IMG/VR virus record: IMGVR_UViG_3300031539_000194
Coordinates: 1-30,978 of that record
Length of the DNA: 30,978 bases
Source of the DNA: a virus
Direction: 5' to 3' (one strand)
A program made the translations under genes and the position numbers. Under the pieces are notes generated by a model. It ran no database searches, was not told the origin of the DNA, and saw only the letters and a list, made by a program, of their open reading frames with translations. Each line of letters begins with the position of its first letter. Position 1 is the stretch's first letter. Below, one piece after another: positions 12,052 through 21,745 of the stretch.

Positions 12052-13587
12052 TTAAGGTGATTTAATATCTAAACCAGCAACAAACGCAAAATAAGTTGTG
12101 CCACCGTCTCTTGTTGTAAAGACTAGCTGGTCTACACCTGCCGCAGTAAGTGTAGGAGCAACCCCGCCAACAAAATCTACAGAGGCAGGGTATGTAATTA
12201 CAAAAGCACCGCCGTTGGTTATCTCTAGCACAAACGCACCAAAGTCACCTGAAGCAGGGGGGTTAGAAAAGGTGAAGGTACATGCTTCGTCAATCGTAGC
12301 GGAGAAGAAGTTAGCTACCTCCATATCAATTGTTGCGGTTGCGCCTGTAGCACCGATAGCAGAGCCTTCAACGGCATAATCTTTCAGTATCGAGCGTGTA
12401 ACAAGGTTATCCGCACACGCAGCCTCACCAGCTAAAGTCACACCAGTCAAGGTGGGGTTAGTTCCAAATACCGCTACGCCAGTGCCTGTTTCGTCTGTTA
12501 GTGCGGAGGCCAGGTTTGCAGAAGAGGGTGTGCCAAGGAATGTTGCTATCCCTGTACCGAAAGAGGTAATGCCCGTACCGCCGTTGGCAACCGCTAGAGT
12601 TCCTGCGATTGTGATTGTTCCTGAACCTGTAACTGGACCACCTGATGTCGTTAATCCTGTAGTTCCACCGGATACGTCCACCGAAGTTACCGTTCCCGTT
12701 CCCGCAAGTGTCGCAAACCCGACATTTCCAGATCCGTCTGTCTTCAGAACCTGATTTGCGGTTCCGTCTGTAGTCGGAAGGGTAAACGCAGTCACAAAAC
12801 CTTGCAGGTTGGAATCATACGCAAGTACCGTAGACCCGATGTCTGTATCTACAACAACATTAGAACCTGCGTTCTGTAGCGTTCCTGTGAAGTTTGCTGT
12901 GGTGTCATCGTACTTGGCTGTGTCTACATCGTAAGCCTGAACAGTCGTGCCAATATCCGTGGAGACTAATAGAGTCTTGCTCGCAGGGATGGTTGTCCCG
13001 TTTAGGCTTGTAGTGGAGTTAGACGTAAGGGTTGTAAACGTACCCGCTGCAGGAGTGGCCCCGCCTACAACTGCGTTATCGAGTGTGCCGCCGTTTATAT
13101 CTGCAGTAGTTAAGACCGCAGAGGCCACCGTCATCACGCCTGTAGAGTCCGCAATGGTTGCAGAGGCCGTACCGTCTTTCGCCTTTATATTCGTAACTTC
13201 TAACGTAGCAGCATCTATAACGCCCATGCTTGCCGTACCCGTCACGCCTAAACTAGACGATAGGATGGTTGCACCGCCTACAGTAAGCGCACCAGATAAA
13301 CTAAGCGCAGAGCCTGTAACAGAAGAGGAAAGAATAACCGCAGAGTTAAACGTAGCAGTCCCAGTTACGTTTACGCCAGAAAGTATAGTTGCTGTGGTTA
13401 CAACAATATTTGCGGACGTAAGGGTGTCACCAGAAGACCCATCTATAAACTCTCGTGTCTGGGAAAGAAAAGCCCTCAGAGAATTATTTACGTCAGAAGG
13501 AGCCATGCCTTCCCCGATGTTAATACCGTCTATGTCGATATTGTCACCAGGAGTAGCTGAATACTCCGAGTATTTTGTGCGTGGCAT
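12052..13587 (-). CDS. Tail fibre protein, N-terminal attachment type
   Basis: 511 residues. The N-terminus (YSATPGDNIDIDGINIGEG, then APSDVNNSLRAFLSQTREF) is the conserved virion-attachment segment of many podovirus fibres. The body is a long T/G/A/S/V repeat-like beta region (TATFNSAVILSSS, LSGALTVGG and similar), and the C-terminus (ATIDEACTFTFSNPP, then VLEITNGG, then FTTRDGGTTYFAF) is a small beta domain typical of fibre tips. Start has GGAG. Likely the fibre linked to the tail, working with the 650-residue protein. Confidence 0.78.
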   Translation of the reverse strand: MPRTKYSEYSATPGDNIDIDGINIGEGMAPSDVNNSLRAFLSQTREFIDGSSGDTLTSANIVVTTATILSGVNVTGTATFNSAVILSSSVTGSALSLSGALTVGGATILSSSLGVTGTASMGVIDAATLEVTNIKAKDGTASATIADSTGVMTVASAVLTTADINGGTLDNAVVGGATPAAGTFTTLTSNSTTSLNGTTIPASKTLLVSTDIGTTVQAYDVDTAKYDDTTANFTGTLQNAGSNVVVDTDIGSTVLAYDSNLQGFVTAFTLPTTDGTANQVLKTDGSGNVGFATLAGTGTVTSVDVSGGTTGLTTSGGPVTGSGTITIAGTLAVANGGTGITSFGTGIATFLGTPSSANLASALTDETGTGVAVFGTNPTLTGVTLAGEAACADNLVTRSILKDYAVEGSAIGATGATATIDMEVANFFSATIDEACTFTFSNPPASGDFGAFVLEITNGGAFVITYPASVDFVGGVAPTLTAAGVDQLVFTTRDGGTTYFAFVAGLDIKSP

Positions 13588-13590
13588 TTG

Positions 13591-15447
13591 TTACTCCAGT
13601 CCGAAAATTGATCCATAACCCATGTTGAGGGCCTTTTTCTGTAGTGCTTTGCTTAAAGGTTCAACACGCATAATTGAGGCTTTCTTCATAAGGTCCGCTG
13701 CAAGTTTTGGGTCTAACATTGCATCTACAAGCAGCTCTCTTATCTTGTCGTCTGTTCCGTTGTAAAGCCAGTTCAGCGGAGCCGCAAGTTTTTGCAAAGC
13801 AGGGTTGCCCTCACCAACAATCTGCCTACCAATAATTCCACCAACGATATTGGCTGTAGACAGGTTCTTAAATGTGTCTGAGCCAGGAACCTTTGCGCCT
13901 CTTTGCAATACGCCTTCATCTAGGTCACGGCCCACACGCTCTAGTACCGCAACCTGTGTTTTAGATAAAGGCGTGCGCGGGTCATCTTTAATTGCTCGAA
14001 TGGCTCGGGTAAATGCTGGTTGAGATATTAAGAAATCACCCACTCGACTTGGATCTGGCGTGGTGGACAATACTTTAGACCTAACTGCTTGTGCCGCCTC
14101 TAACGATTCTATGCCGCGAGAAGATGCGGCATACTTGCTTAGATATTCTTTATATCCTGGCGCGGTAGCCTCAAGCACATCATCAACAGAGCGAATCACT
14201 TGCTCTAATTGTTTCTTGGCAAGACTAAATGCCGCACCCTCTCTATCTAACAATCCTTGAGCAGCATCACGCAAGTCTTTTCTAACCTCATAAAGTCTTT
14301 GCGGGTCTGTTCCGCGAGCAAGCTGATCTTTGGCAAACTGCATAGCTTTGGCTACAGTTCCCCTTGCTCCAGCAGGAGAGGCGAGAATGTCATCAATGGT
14401 TTTGTTTGCGGTAAGCGTAACAGCAGATTGAAATGTATCTGGATCAACGGTAGACCTAGCAAATGCCTGCTCACGCAATGGAGTAGTTACCTCATTGCGC
14501 TTTGCAATAGCTTGTGATAAAGCGGTTTCATCTTTGGCAAGCCTGTCTAATATAGCCATACGAGCTTGATTAGCCTCGCTTGTTTGCGCCAAGAACCGTC
14601 CACCAGTCTCCATACCACGAATAGGCGTTTCCGCAGAGATTAAACCTACATCTCGGGTTGCCTGTGCTGTTGTTGGGCGATACCCAGGGATAGATGGTTG
14701 ATACCTTTGTGCGGCCCTCATAGCGGCCTCTGGGTCGGCAGATAATTCACGCAACACCTGACCAGTAATGACCTGTCTGCCAGCCTCAGTAAACGGCCTT
14801 ACAGATCCTGTTGTTGCTCGTGTTAATGCTTGTGCCGTAGTTCCCGCTGCGCCAGGTGCAACCATGCCACCAAGAACGCCAAGACCTAATTGACCTAACG
14901 CGCCAGCACCCTCTTCCCTGCCAAGGCTAGCTGCACCAGCACCACCTAAAGCACCTGCGGCTTGTAAGCCAAGGTTTTCAGATAATGGGGCAGCCGCACG
15001 AGGGGCAAGCGTTTGGGCTAGTTTTGCTGTCGTTCCAACACCAGATAGGGCAGACGACACATCTTGCATAACACGCTCTTGTGCTGTTTCGGGTTGTGGC
15101 AATCCTGCGCGAGTCATTAGCTGTTGAGCTGACCGCGACACGGACGGAAACACTTCACGCCCTGCAATCATGTTTAACAATTGGTTAAGGGGGTCGCCAA
15201 TAATAGAGGGTATGCCAGCCGCGCCAGTTAAACCTGCTCTTGCTGCCAACCCAAGCTGCCTACCAGTTGCTTCTAATGGTGGTCGATCACCAAACACCGT
15301 AGCCATTGCACCATTAGCTTGTTGTTGTGGTTGCTCTTGGGCCATACGGTTTGCAATCTCAGCAAGGCTACGAGCTGCTTCTACATCGCCAGCCGCATCC
15401 GCGTTGCGTAATGCTTGTATGACTTGTTCGTATGTAAAGTCATCCAT
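13591..15447 (-). CDS. Large presumed internal virion / DNA ejection protein
   Basis: 618 residues, alanine-rich and mostly helical. The N-terminus (YEQVIQALRNADAAGDVEAA) carries a motif shared by many phage internal-core proteins. Residues about 60-220 are Gly/Ala-rich and could insert in membrane (GLAARAGLTGAAGIP, GLGVLGGMVAPGAAG). The C-terminal part is charged helix. In podoviruses the genes between the tail hub and the fibres encode ejection proteins; that position and composition support this, without a recognised family. One base separates it from the upstream gene. Confidence 0.6.
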   Translation of the reverse strand: MDDFTYEQVIQALRNADAAGDVEAARSLAEIANRMAQEQPQQQANGAMATVFGDRPPLEATGRQLGLAARAGLTGAAGIPSIIGDPLNQLLNMIAGREVFPSVSRSAQQLMTRAGLPQPETAQERVMQDVSSALSGVGTTAKLAQTLAPRAAAPLSENLGLQAAGALGGAGAASLGREEGAGALGQLGLGVLGGMVAPGAAGTTAQALTRATTGSVRPFTEAGRQVITGQVLRELSADPEAAMRAAQRYQPSIPGYRPTTAQATRDVGLISAETPIRGMETGGRFLAQTSEANQARMAILDRLAKDETALSQAIAKRNEVTTPLREQAFARSTVDPDTFQSAVTLTANKTIDDILASPAGARGTVAKAMQFAKDQLARGTDPQRLYEVRKDLRDAAQGLLDREGAAFSLAKKQLEQVIRSVDDVLEATAPGYKEYLSKYAASSRGIESLEAAQAVRSKVLSTTPDPSRVGDFLISQPAFTRAIRAIKDDPRTPLSKTQVAVLERVGRDLDEGVLQRGAKVPGSDTFKNLSTANIVGGIIGRQIVGEGNPALQKLAAPLNWLYNGTDDKIRELLVDAMLDPKLAADLMKKASIMRVEPLSKALQKKALNMGYGSIFGLE

Positions 15448-15448
15448 G

Positions 15449-16552
15449 TTATTGCCTTGGAGTTAAAAATTTATTTATAAGCGACTTTTCGTCTTGCGTT
15501 TGTCGTATTGGGCCAGAACGTCCAGCGGGCTTGGGTTGCGTTGCAGATAAATTCAATCCCTCAAATGGATTTGTAAGAACTTTTTTCTCATCAAACCCTC
15601 TTTGTTGTGCAATATATTGGAACTGTGGGTACAACTGAGTATTAAACATTTGCTGTTGACTGCGGGCTAAATTTTTAGCTTGATTTAAGAAGTCCTGTCT
15701 TTGTGCTGGCGCGAGTTTTTGCCCATTTACTGCGGCATTGTATTGCGCCCTAACTTGATCTGGGATACCAGCAGCTTGAGCAGCGGTAGCAAACTCGCCC
15801 TCTCTAACAACCGACCCAGGATCAAGGATCTTCATAAAGGCAAAGATCAACGACACATCGCCAGCAGCAGAAGGAACTTTTGCCGCTTCTTCAATTTTGC
15901 GGTACGCCTGAGAAATGCTTATATATGGAGATGCTTCTTTATAAAAATCTTTTCTAAGAGAATCTTCTCCTGATGTCGTGTCTTTAGGATCAACAGTTTT
16001 TTGTATGACTTTTGCGGTGTTTAAGGTGGTTGGGTCTATAAATGCAATAGAATTTCCAAGATCTACTCGGTCATATTTAATTGGTTCCTCTGGCTTAGGC
16101 AGCTCAAACAAAACCTCGTTGCCGCGAACTACTACCTCACCAGGTTTTACAATCTTGGCCTCTTCAGGTTTTGGAAACAATACATCACGGGCCATTTCTG
16201 GGAAAGCAGTAATTCCTAAACGCTGCTCCTCAGTTAAGCCTGGCCTTTGCTGTAACTGTCTAAATGCCGCTTGTCTTTGTACTTCTGCCTGTTGCTTCCT
16301 TTGCATATCCTGTACCTGCTGTTTGCGTAACAGGTCTTGCAAGAGGGTGTCCATAGTCTGACGAGGTGCTTGTGTGTACGCCCCCGCAGCTTGTCCTAAC
16401 CGCCCTAGCGTAGAAGTCCCTCTGGGAGCAGGTGCGCCAGCTTGCATAAGGGCTTGGCCTAATAGTCCTAACTCCTCAAACCCAGAACGCTGTCGAGCCT
16501 GTGCTATCTGCTCGGGTGTGGCTCCTAAGAGGCTTAATAGTTCTTCATTCAT
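15449..16552 (-). CDS. Presumed internal virion protein with ILDPGSVVREGEFA motif
   Basis: 367 residues. The segment LIFAFMKILDPGSVVREGEF followed by AAQAAGIP recurs in large ejection proteins of many phages, where it ends with a QAKNLARSQQQMF-like helix as here. The N-terminal 130 residues are Gln/Arg-rich helix. It starts in an ATGA overlap with the preceding gene, within a block of four presumed ejection genes. Function by context and motif. Confidence 0.65.
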   Translation of the reverse strand: MNEELLSLLGATPEQIAQARQRSGFEELGLLGQALMQAGAPAPRGTSTLGRLGQAAGAYTQAPRQTMDTLLQDLLRKQQVQDMQRKQQAEVQRQAAFRQLQQRPGLTEEQRLGITAFPEMARDVLFPKPEEAKIVKPGEVVVRGNEVLFELPKPEEPIKYDRVDLGNSIAFIDPTTLNTAKVIQKTVDPKDTTSGEDSLRKDFYKEASPYISISQAYRKIEEAAKVPSAAGDVSLIFAFMKILDPGSVVREGEFATAAQAAGIPDQVRAQYNAAVNGQKLAPAQRQDFLNQAKNLARSQQQMFNTQLYPQFQYIAQQRGFDEKKVLTNPFEGLNLSATQPKPAGRSGPIRQTQDEKSLINKFLTPRQ

Positions 16553-17913
16553 AACAATGATCTCCGATAACGCTCCGCAAGGGGGAGTAGTCCTACTAAT
16601 GTGTTCTGATAAAGAGGCGAGAAATCTACACCGCGAGCTTGTCCACCGCCGCCACCACCACCTCCGCTAGCTAAAGGAAGTGCTGGTTGGCCGAGTAATG
16701 AGCCTAGCGCGCCAGCCGCTTGTAACGCGCTTATACCAGCCCCGCCAGCCGCGACGGTTGGGACTGCAAGGCTGTCTGTAGAAAACACAGCGTTGCCAAG
16801 TACGTCAGGATCGTTTACAAGTGATGTGCTAAAAAACCCGTCTTGCCCTAATGCTGGAACAGCACCAGTGGGAACCAGTCCTAACTGGCTTATCGTGCCA
16901 CCAGCAACAGGAACAGTAATCCCCTGTGCGCCACCCATAGCAGACAATCCTGGCGTTGTGGGTATAGCCAAGCCCTCTGTTGCCGCTGTTGTGCCAAATG
17001 AGGCCGCTGTGCTTGGCACGTTAGATGCCGTTGCCTGTAAACCCTCAACAGGAAATTGTGCGCCCTCTAACAAACTAAGGCCAGCACCGCCAGCCGCAAG
17101 GCTAGTCCCCAGTCCTGGGGCTAACGTAAATCCTGCTGGAGCCGTTAAGCCTGTACCGATAGCACCAGCACCTATGCCTGTACTAGCCGTTCCAGCGGTA
17201 AGCCCTGTAACTCCACCAGCACCAGCAGTAAGCCCTGTTCCCGCCGCAGCACCCGTACCTGCCGCAGCACCTGTGCCAGCCGCAGCACCTGTACCTGCCG
17301 CCGCCCCTGTGCCAGCAGTTGCACCCGTACCAGCGGTTGCACTTGCCGCCGCTGCTTCGCCGCCCAGTAAGTAAGAGCCACCGTAGTAAAGAGCAGCAAT
17401 AGTTATGGCAGTTTTTACCGCGTCTTCTAGGTTAATGCCAAATATTTTTGATGATGTATCTTTGTAGTAGGGCGTAAATACTGGAACACCGTTCTCTACC
17501 GCTATTCCATAGTGAGCCATGCCCTCGACAGATGTGTCAAATCCCCACCTGTCAAAAGATCCTCTGTCTTGTAACTGGATGTCCTTGCCAACATTGATGG
17601 CCTCTGGGTTTGTCTCCCAGTCAGACTTCAACCCAATCTTTTTTATGGGTTCGCCAGTTTGCTTGTTGATGAGAAACTTGGGAGTTACTTGCCTTTCCGC
17701 ACCGTCCGATTCTGTTTCGGTATAAGGATCGCCCTCTCGTACTCCAACGTCATAAATGCTTGCAATACCATTTGCCGCTAACTTAGCTGCTTGTGCGCGA
17801 AAGATAACAGGTAAATCTTCTTCGTTTGGGTAAGCAAGGCCCAACTGCTTTTGTGCGGCATATTGGTCAGCTAACTGACCTGCCATAAAATCTGTGGCTT
17901 GGTAGTTAATCAC
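16549..17913 (-). CDS. Gly/Ala-rich virion protein with hexapeptide repeats
   Basis: 454 residues, GTG start in a GTGA overlap. Residues 1-180 are soluble and charged (VEGMAHYGIAVENGVPVF). A hydrophobic segment (AVKTAITIAALYYGGSYLLGG) follows, then about six repeats of (A/T)AGTGA and a long Gly/Ala/Thr/Val-rich region ending in a run of eight glycines near the C-terminus. The hydrophobic, glycine-rich middle would suit a membrane-crossing ejection protein. No family recognised. Confidence 0.6.
   Translation of the reverse strand: MINYQATDFMAGQLADQYAAQKQLGLAYPNEEDLPVIFRAQAAKLAANGIASIYDVGVREGDPYTETESDGAERQVTPKFLINKQTGEPIKKIGLKSDWETNPEAINVGKDIQLQDRGSFDRWGFDTSVEGMAHYGIAVENGVPVFTPYYKDTSSKIFGINLEDAVKTAITIAALYYGGSYLLGGEAAAASATAGTGATAGTGAAAGTGAAAGTGAAAGTGAAAGTGLTAGAGGVTGLTAGTASTGIGAGAIGTGLTAPAGFTLAPGLGTSLAAGGAGLSLLEGAQFPVEGLQATASNVPSTAASFGTTAATEGLAIPTTPGLSAMGGAQGITVPVAGGTISQLGLVPTGAVPALGQDGFFSTSLVNDPDVLGNAVFSTDSLAVPTVAAGGAGISALQAAGALGSLLGQPALPLASGGGGGGGGQARGVDFSPLYQNTLVGLLPLAERYRRSLL
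17243..17332 (-). repeat. 18-bp tandem repeats in coding sequence
   Basis: Five adjoining 18-base units, with degenerate half-units on both sides. On the plus strand they read GCCGCAGCACCTGTGCCA with changes at a few positions. Being a multiple of 3, they encode hexapeptide repeats (A-A-A-G-T-G), and copy number could change by slippage without a frameshift. Confidence 0.75.
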
Positions 17914-19529
17914 TTAAGCAAACCACTTAAAAAGTTATAGCCAGTTTTAACGCCTTCTACCGCACCAGGAACCGCTTTAGCCACATTCAAAAACGCTCCT
18001 ATGTTCTGTAAATCAGTATTGCTCTGTAGTTGTGGCGAGGCAGTACGATTAGCTAAAGGGGAACCGTAGATAGAAGAGATGTAGCCCGCAAGCTGGTTAT
18101 AAGGAAGCTGTTCCCCGTACTCAAACCTACGGATAGCCTCTTGTAAGGGTTGGCCCGCAATTGCCTCTCGCTGTGCGCCCACACCCGCAAGGATTCCAGA
18201 CGGGGCTAAAGCACCCGCAGTTACGCCAGATAAGTTACTAAGAAACCCTGGCAATGCGGTAGCTGCGCCAAACTGATTCTGACGCTCTTGTTGAGCAATC
18301 CGAGAGGTTACGTCACCGATTGCGGTAGCCGCCCTTCCCGTAGCCTTTGCAGTAATATCACCCATCGCACCAGAGCCATACCGCCCAGCCCTAGAAAACC
18401 CAGATTGGATGCCAGGAATAATGTCTTCTGTTACCGCCTCTGTAATGGGCCGCGTGATGCTAGAAACATAATCTTGGTACTCCTGGCTTTTCATGTAGTC
18501 AGGAGACGCAAGGTTAGCAAGTGTGCTTAGTCCACCAGCATAAGCACCAAAGACATCCTCACCCAAACCCGATACCGTTGTAGACCGCCCGAGGTTTTCT
18601 GCCGCCATGATTGCATCTAAAGTAGCGGTAGACGGAGAAACATACATCTGCCCTGGGTAAAGTTCTGGGCCTTCTCCAGTCAAAAACAAGTTCCTTGCGA
18701 CACCCAATGACTCAGAAAGATAAGGAGCAATTAGTGGGTCTATGTTTGACTGACCTGTGGTCGGTAGTGCGTCTTGTGTTAAAGATTGCCTAGACGCAGC
18801 ACGAAACGCATTTGTAAGTTGCGTCATGGGATTTGCCGCACCAATCACATCTGGGTTAGTACGCGAGAAGTTCAGCCAGAAAGAGATGTCAGACTCAGAA
18901 GGATCTGGCAACCCGATAGAACGATACAAGCCTAGAATGTCATCCCGAGACGCGCCTTGAAATCCCGCAGGAGGGGGCATATTAACGGTAGCACCTTGCG
19001 TTCCACCACCTGTAGGCTGAACTACGGGAGTACCAAAACTTGCGTCATACACAGACTTGACTGCCTGATAACCGCCATATTGGTCAAACTCTGAAGTGGG
19101 TACGCCCACAGTCTGCGAACGAGTTATTAAGTCTGCGGCAATATCTGGGTTTGCTGGTGACGTAAACTGTGAAACACTTAAAGGTTGCCCAATACCCGCA
19201 GTTGATTCACCCGCATCCCTTGCCCGAATAAATTCCGCAACGTCTGCTTCTACCTGTCGCCTTATGTCTGCTTCGCTCTGCGGAATATTGATACCAGTAG
19301 TACCCGCAAGATTAGCCCCGCTTGTAAGGAAGTTAAACTGCCCTTGGTCGTATTGGTCTGGAGCAGCCGCAAGAATAGCGTTTACAACCTGTTGCTGTGG
19401 GTTAGGAGAAAAAACCACATCAGGAGATTGTGCGTATGTCTGCGTCCAATACTGAATGTCTTGTGCGCTTGGAGGAGGTAATCCCGCTGCCGCGTAAGAG
19501 GCTTGAACGTCTTGTGCTGAAATTGCCAT
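17910..19529 (-). CDS. Presumed internal virion protein with duplicated N-terminal domain
   Basis: 539 residues. Two related units of about 47 residues occur at 8-54 and 197-243: each has (A/S)(I/A)GLP.PS..DI.(Y/F)W followed by (S/N)PDV and a closing AxxA helix. The remainder has TGEGPELYPGQMYV, a helical DYVSSITRPITEAV region and GFSRAGRYGSGAMGDITAKA, a segment frequent in phage ejection-type proteins. Sits downstream of tail hub genes, three bases behind the previous stop. Exact role unknown. Confidence 0.6.
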   Translation of the reverse strand: MAISAQDVQASYAAAGLPPPSAQDIQYWTQTYAQSPDVVFSPNPQQQVVNAILAAAPDQYDQGQFNFLTSGANLAGTTGINIPQSEADIRRQVEADVAEFIRARDAGESTAGIGQPLSVSQFTSPANPDIAADLITRSQTVGVPTSEFDQYGGYQAVKSVYDASFGTPVVQPTGGGTQGATVNMPPPAGFQGASRDDILGLYRSIGLPDPSESDISFWLNFSRTNPDVIGAANPMTQLTNAFRAASRQSLTQDALPTTGQSNIDPLIAPYLSESLGVARNLFLTGEGPELYPGQMYVSPSTATLDAIMAAENLGRSTTVSGLGEDVFGAYAGGLSTLANLASPDYMKSQEYQDYVSSITRPITEAVTEDIIPGIQSGFSRAGRYGSGAMGDITAKATGRAATAIGDVTSRIAQQERQNQFGAATALPGFLSNLSGVTAGALAPSGILAGVGAQREAIAGQPLQEAIRRFEYGEQLPYNQLAGYISSIYGSPLANRTASPQLQSNTDLQNIGAFLNVAKAVPGAVEGVKTGYNFLSGLLK

Positions 19530-19532
19530 AAG

Positions 19533-20318
19533 TTACCCCACTAAGATATAGGCATAGGTCTTGTCTGCTGTGTCGTTGGCATAGTGACTAACCGTTGCCT
19601 GACCTTGAGACTGAGACGAAACAAAAATGTTGGAATACGCTAAAGGTGCTATGTATTCAACACTCATAACTTTGCAGGGCGTTTCTGGTCTGGTAGGACT
19701 GGTTTGCGCCCCCGTTGAATGAAAATTTACCGATGTGCTGCTTGTACTCCAATAGCTTTCAAAATAATCACCCGCATCCATTTCTTGATCTATATTTACA
19801 GACCCAACGGAATAACCATAAATAGATGCGCTTTTTCTGGCTGGAACCGTTACTAACCGATTGGAGTACGCAATATCAGTACCGTTCTTTTTATTCCAAA
19901 TGCTTACTTCGTGTTGGGCATTGTCTGTGTTCTCTAACTGGAACGAGAACAAAAAGTTATAAGTTCCTGGGCTTGTAACGGTAATCTTTGTGCTATCCAC
20001 AACCGTAATGCCACTTGAAAATGTTGTGGTGTTGTATCCCAAAGCATAGGCTGTATTTGCAGATGCGGCAGTCTGTCCAGCAGTACACACAAACTGACCG
20101 TAAGGTGCTGTGTCATCAAACGCCGCAGAACTAAACGGAAGAAGGACTATTTTTGTATCTACAGAAATACGAGCATCGTTGATCGTGGTGGACGTTGCGT
20201 TGCCAGTCTCTAACGTAACCGTACCCGTATTATTGGTCTTACCGTCCATCGCATTGTTTAGGATCTCCGCAATCTGCCTGGGAGTGCCGCCGAGTGTAGG
20301 TAGCCTACGAAACTGCAT
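19533..20318 (-). CDS. Virion structural protein with C1q/TNF-like C-terminal domain
   Basis: 261 residues. The N-terminus (LGGTPRQIAEILNNAMDGK, then NTGTVTLETGNATSTTINDA) is conserved in many short-tailed phage tail proteins. From about 85 the alternating strands GQTAASANTAYALGYN, TVTSPGTYNFLFSFQLENT, VSIWNKKNGTDIAYSNRLVT and SVNIDQEMDAGDYFESYW follow the jelly-roll pattern of C1q/TNF-like tip domains. Start is in a TAATG overlap with the tail hub gene. A tail tip or needle role is inferred. Confidence 0.65.
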   Translation of the reverse strand: MQFRRLPTLGGTPRQIAEILNNAMDGKTNNTGTVTLETGNATSTTINDARISVDTKIVLLPFSSAAFDDTAPYGQFVCTAGQTAASANTAYALGYNTTTFSSGITVVDSTKITVTSPGTYNFLFSFQLENTDNAQHEVSIWNKKNGTDIAYSNRLVTVPARKSASIYGYSVGSVNIDQEMDAGDYFESYWSTSSTSVNFHSTGAQTSPTRPETPCKVMSVEYIAPLAYSNIFVSSQSQGQATVSHYANDTADKTYAYILVG

Positions 20319-21745
20319 TACCGCATCCCTGCTTGCTGAATATCAACCTCAAATCCGATGGCGGTTGTCCAATTCCCAGAGGGAATGACCCGAACCCTAT
20401 GATACCTGCCTAAAGACCTAAATCCAACCCTATTTTCCGCATCCGCAGCAGCTTCTACTGGAAAATTCACCGCCTCACTAAGATTAAACCTAGAGTCAAC
20501 AGCTACGCTTGCAGAGCCGTTCTCAACGATAGGCTTAACAAGCGTCACCATAGACATATTGGAGCCACTCTCTAAATCCGCAGATGTAATTCTTGCAGTC
20601 TTGCTTTGTCCTGTAAACGAGATGATCTTAGCTCCTCGCACCCCCGCAACCAGATAGTACCCGCCAAGCCATTGGCGCGAGTCTAGGGAGGTTTCTAAAG
20701 CGTCTAGTGAGGCTGAGTAACTATCCAAGTCTTCTAGATCCACTTCAGGGGTTGTAATGTCTGCAATACGGTTTACGTTTGTCTCCGCAAATGACCACTT
20801 CTTTGTTGGTATGTGATATACAAGAACTCGATAATCGCCATCGTTAGATGGGTAGCCCCACATTACTAACGCCCTGAACGGGTCTATGGCTGTAGACATT
20901 TCAGCAATCTCAGAATCGCGTACCGTACTCCAAAAATAACGGTTAACTTTTTCCGCACCTATAGCTTCGATACTCTCACCGTTACAGGCATAGAAGCCAT
21001 CGTCCGCAAGCCAGTAGGTTATGCCCTGCCATTGCACCACCGAGTTAGGCTCAAAGCACCCAAGGTTTCTAGCAATGTTGTCAAACTGAAAGATGATTGG
21101 GCTGCCAACGTAAGACATCCTAACAATAGAACGCTCTAACAATATCAACCCAAACTCACCACCAGTAACGCCTTTAATCTCACCGCCATCAGGAATAATC
21201 TGATTGTCTGACTGCGTAACGGCTGTGTTTGACCAGGTGTTAGGATTGTTGATCCCAGACCACACCAGCTGAGCAGACGATGTATTTGTATTGCCAGTTA
21301 CTACAAAATCTCTAACAACCGTTACGAACTTAGATGTAGGGGCAGACGCATCTAGATTGGCAAACGATATTGTTGTGGTTGCCATATCTGCGTACTGCAC
21401 TATGTTTTTACCATTTGCGGCAATCATATAATCGCCAAATTGCACGAACCGCCACCTATCTGTACTTGTATAAGTAGAACCCGAAACATCATTCAAAGAC
21501 AAATCTGCGGAGTCTAGCAAGAACAACTTAGTAGCCCCGCTTGCAAATATCTTTACATCGCCGCTAGAGTTGACCCCTGCGGCTGTGTTATTTAAGTCTT
21601 CAGAGGCTGCGTCTGAGTAGTCCTCTTCTTCTGGAAACGCACCATAGCCAACAGCTTTAGGAAAGACGTTGCGAGCATTTGTTAACGCCCCAACAACACC
21701 AGGCTGGTCAGGCAACCACTCGGTAAACGTAACCTTGCTAATCAT
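20318..21745 (-). CDS. P22 gp10-like tail hub / packaged DNA stabilisation protein
   Basis: 475 residues, close to the size of P22 gp10. Opening PDQPGVVGALTNARNVFPKAVGYG is typical, then blades of a beta-propeller (RFVQFGDYMIAANGKN, QLVWSGINNPNTW, YWLADDGFYACNGESIEAIG, EKVNRYFW, WSFAETNVNRI). Such proteins plug the portal after packaging and form the tail hub. The start overlaps the adaptor stop (ATGA). Assignment by pattern and synteny. Confidence 0.7.
   Translation of the reverse strand: MISKVTFTEWLPDQPGVVGALTNARNVFPKAVGYGAFPEEEDYSDAASEDLNNTAAGVNSSGDVKIFASGATKLFLLDSADLSLNDVSGSTYTSTDRWRFVQFGDYMIAANGKNIVQYADMATTTISFANLDASAPTSKFVTVVRDFVVTGNTNTSSAQLVWSGINNPNTWSNTAVTQSDNQIIPDGGEIKGVTGGEFGLILLERSIVRMSYVGSPIIFQFDNIARNLGCFEPNSVVQWQGITYWLADDGFYACNGESIEAIGAEKVNRYFWSTVRDSEIAEMSTAIDPFRALVMWGYPSNDGDYRVLVYHIPTKKWSFAETNVNRIADITTPEVDLEDLDSYSASLDALETSLDSRQWLGGYYLVAGVRGAKIISFTGQSKTARITSADLESGSNMSMVTLVKPIVENGSASVAVDSRFNLSEAVNFPVEAAADAENRVGFRSLGRYHRVRVIPSGNWTTAIGFEVDIQQAGMR

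Noticed and set aside
12947-13618. Plus-strand frame of 223 codons antisense to the tail fibre
   Set aside because: Composition (Val, Pro, Ala) mirrors the Thr/Gly/Ala-rich fibre on the other strand; no start signal or motif.
16793-17374. Plus-strand frame of 193 codons rich in Pro-Val-Ala repeats
   Set aside because: It is the antisense of the hexapeptide-repeat gene; the repeats are an echo of the (A/T)AGTGA array and no ribosome site is seen.
10091-19529. Diversity-generating retroelement acting on tail fibre or repeat regions
   Set aside because: No reverse transcriptase and no template/variable repeat pair is visible in the window.
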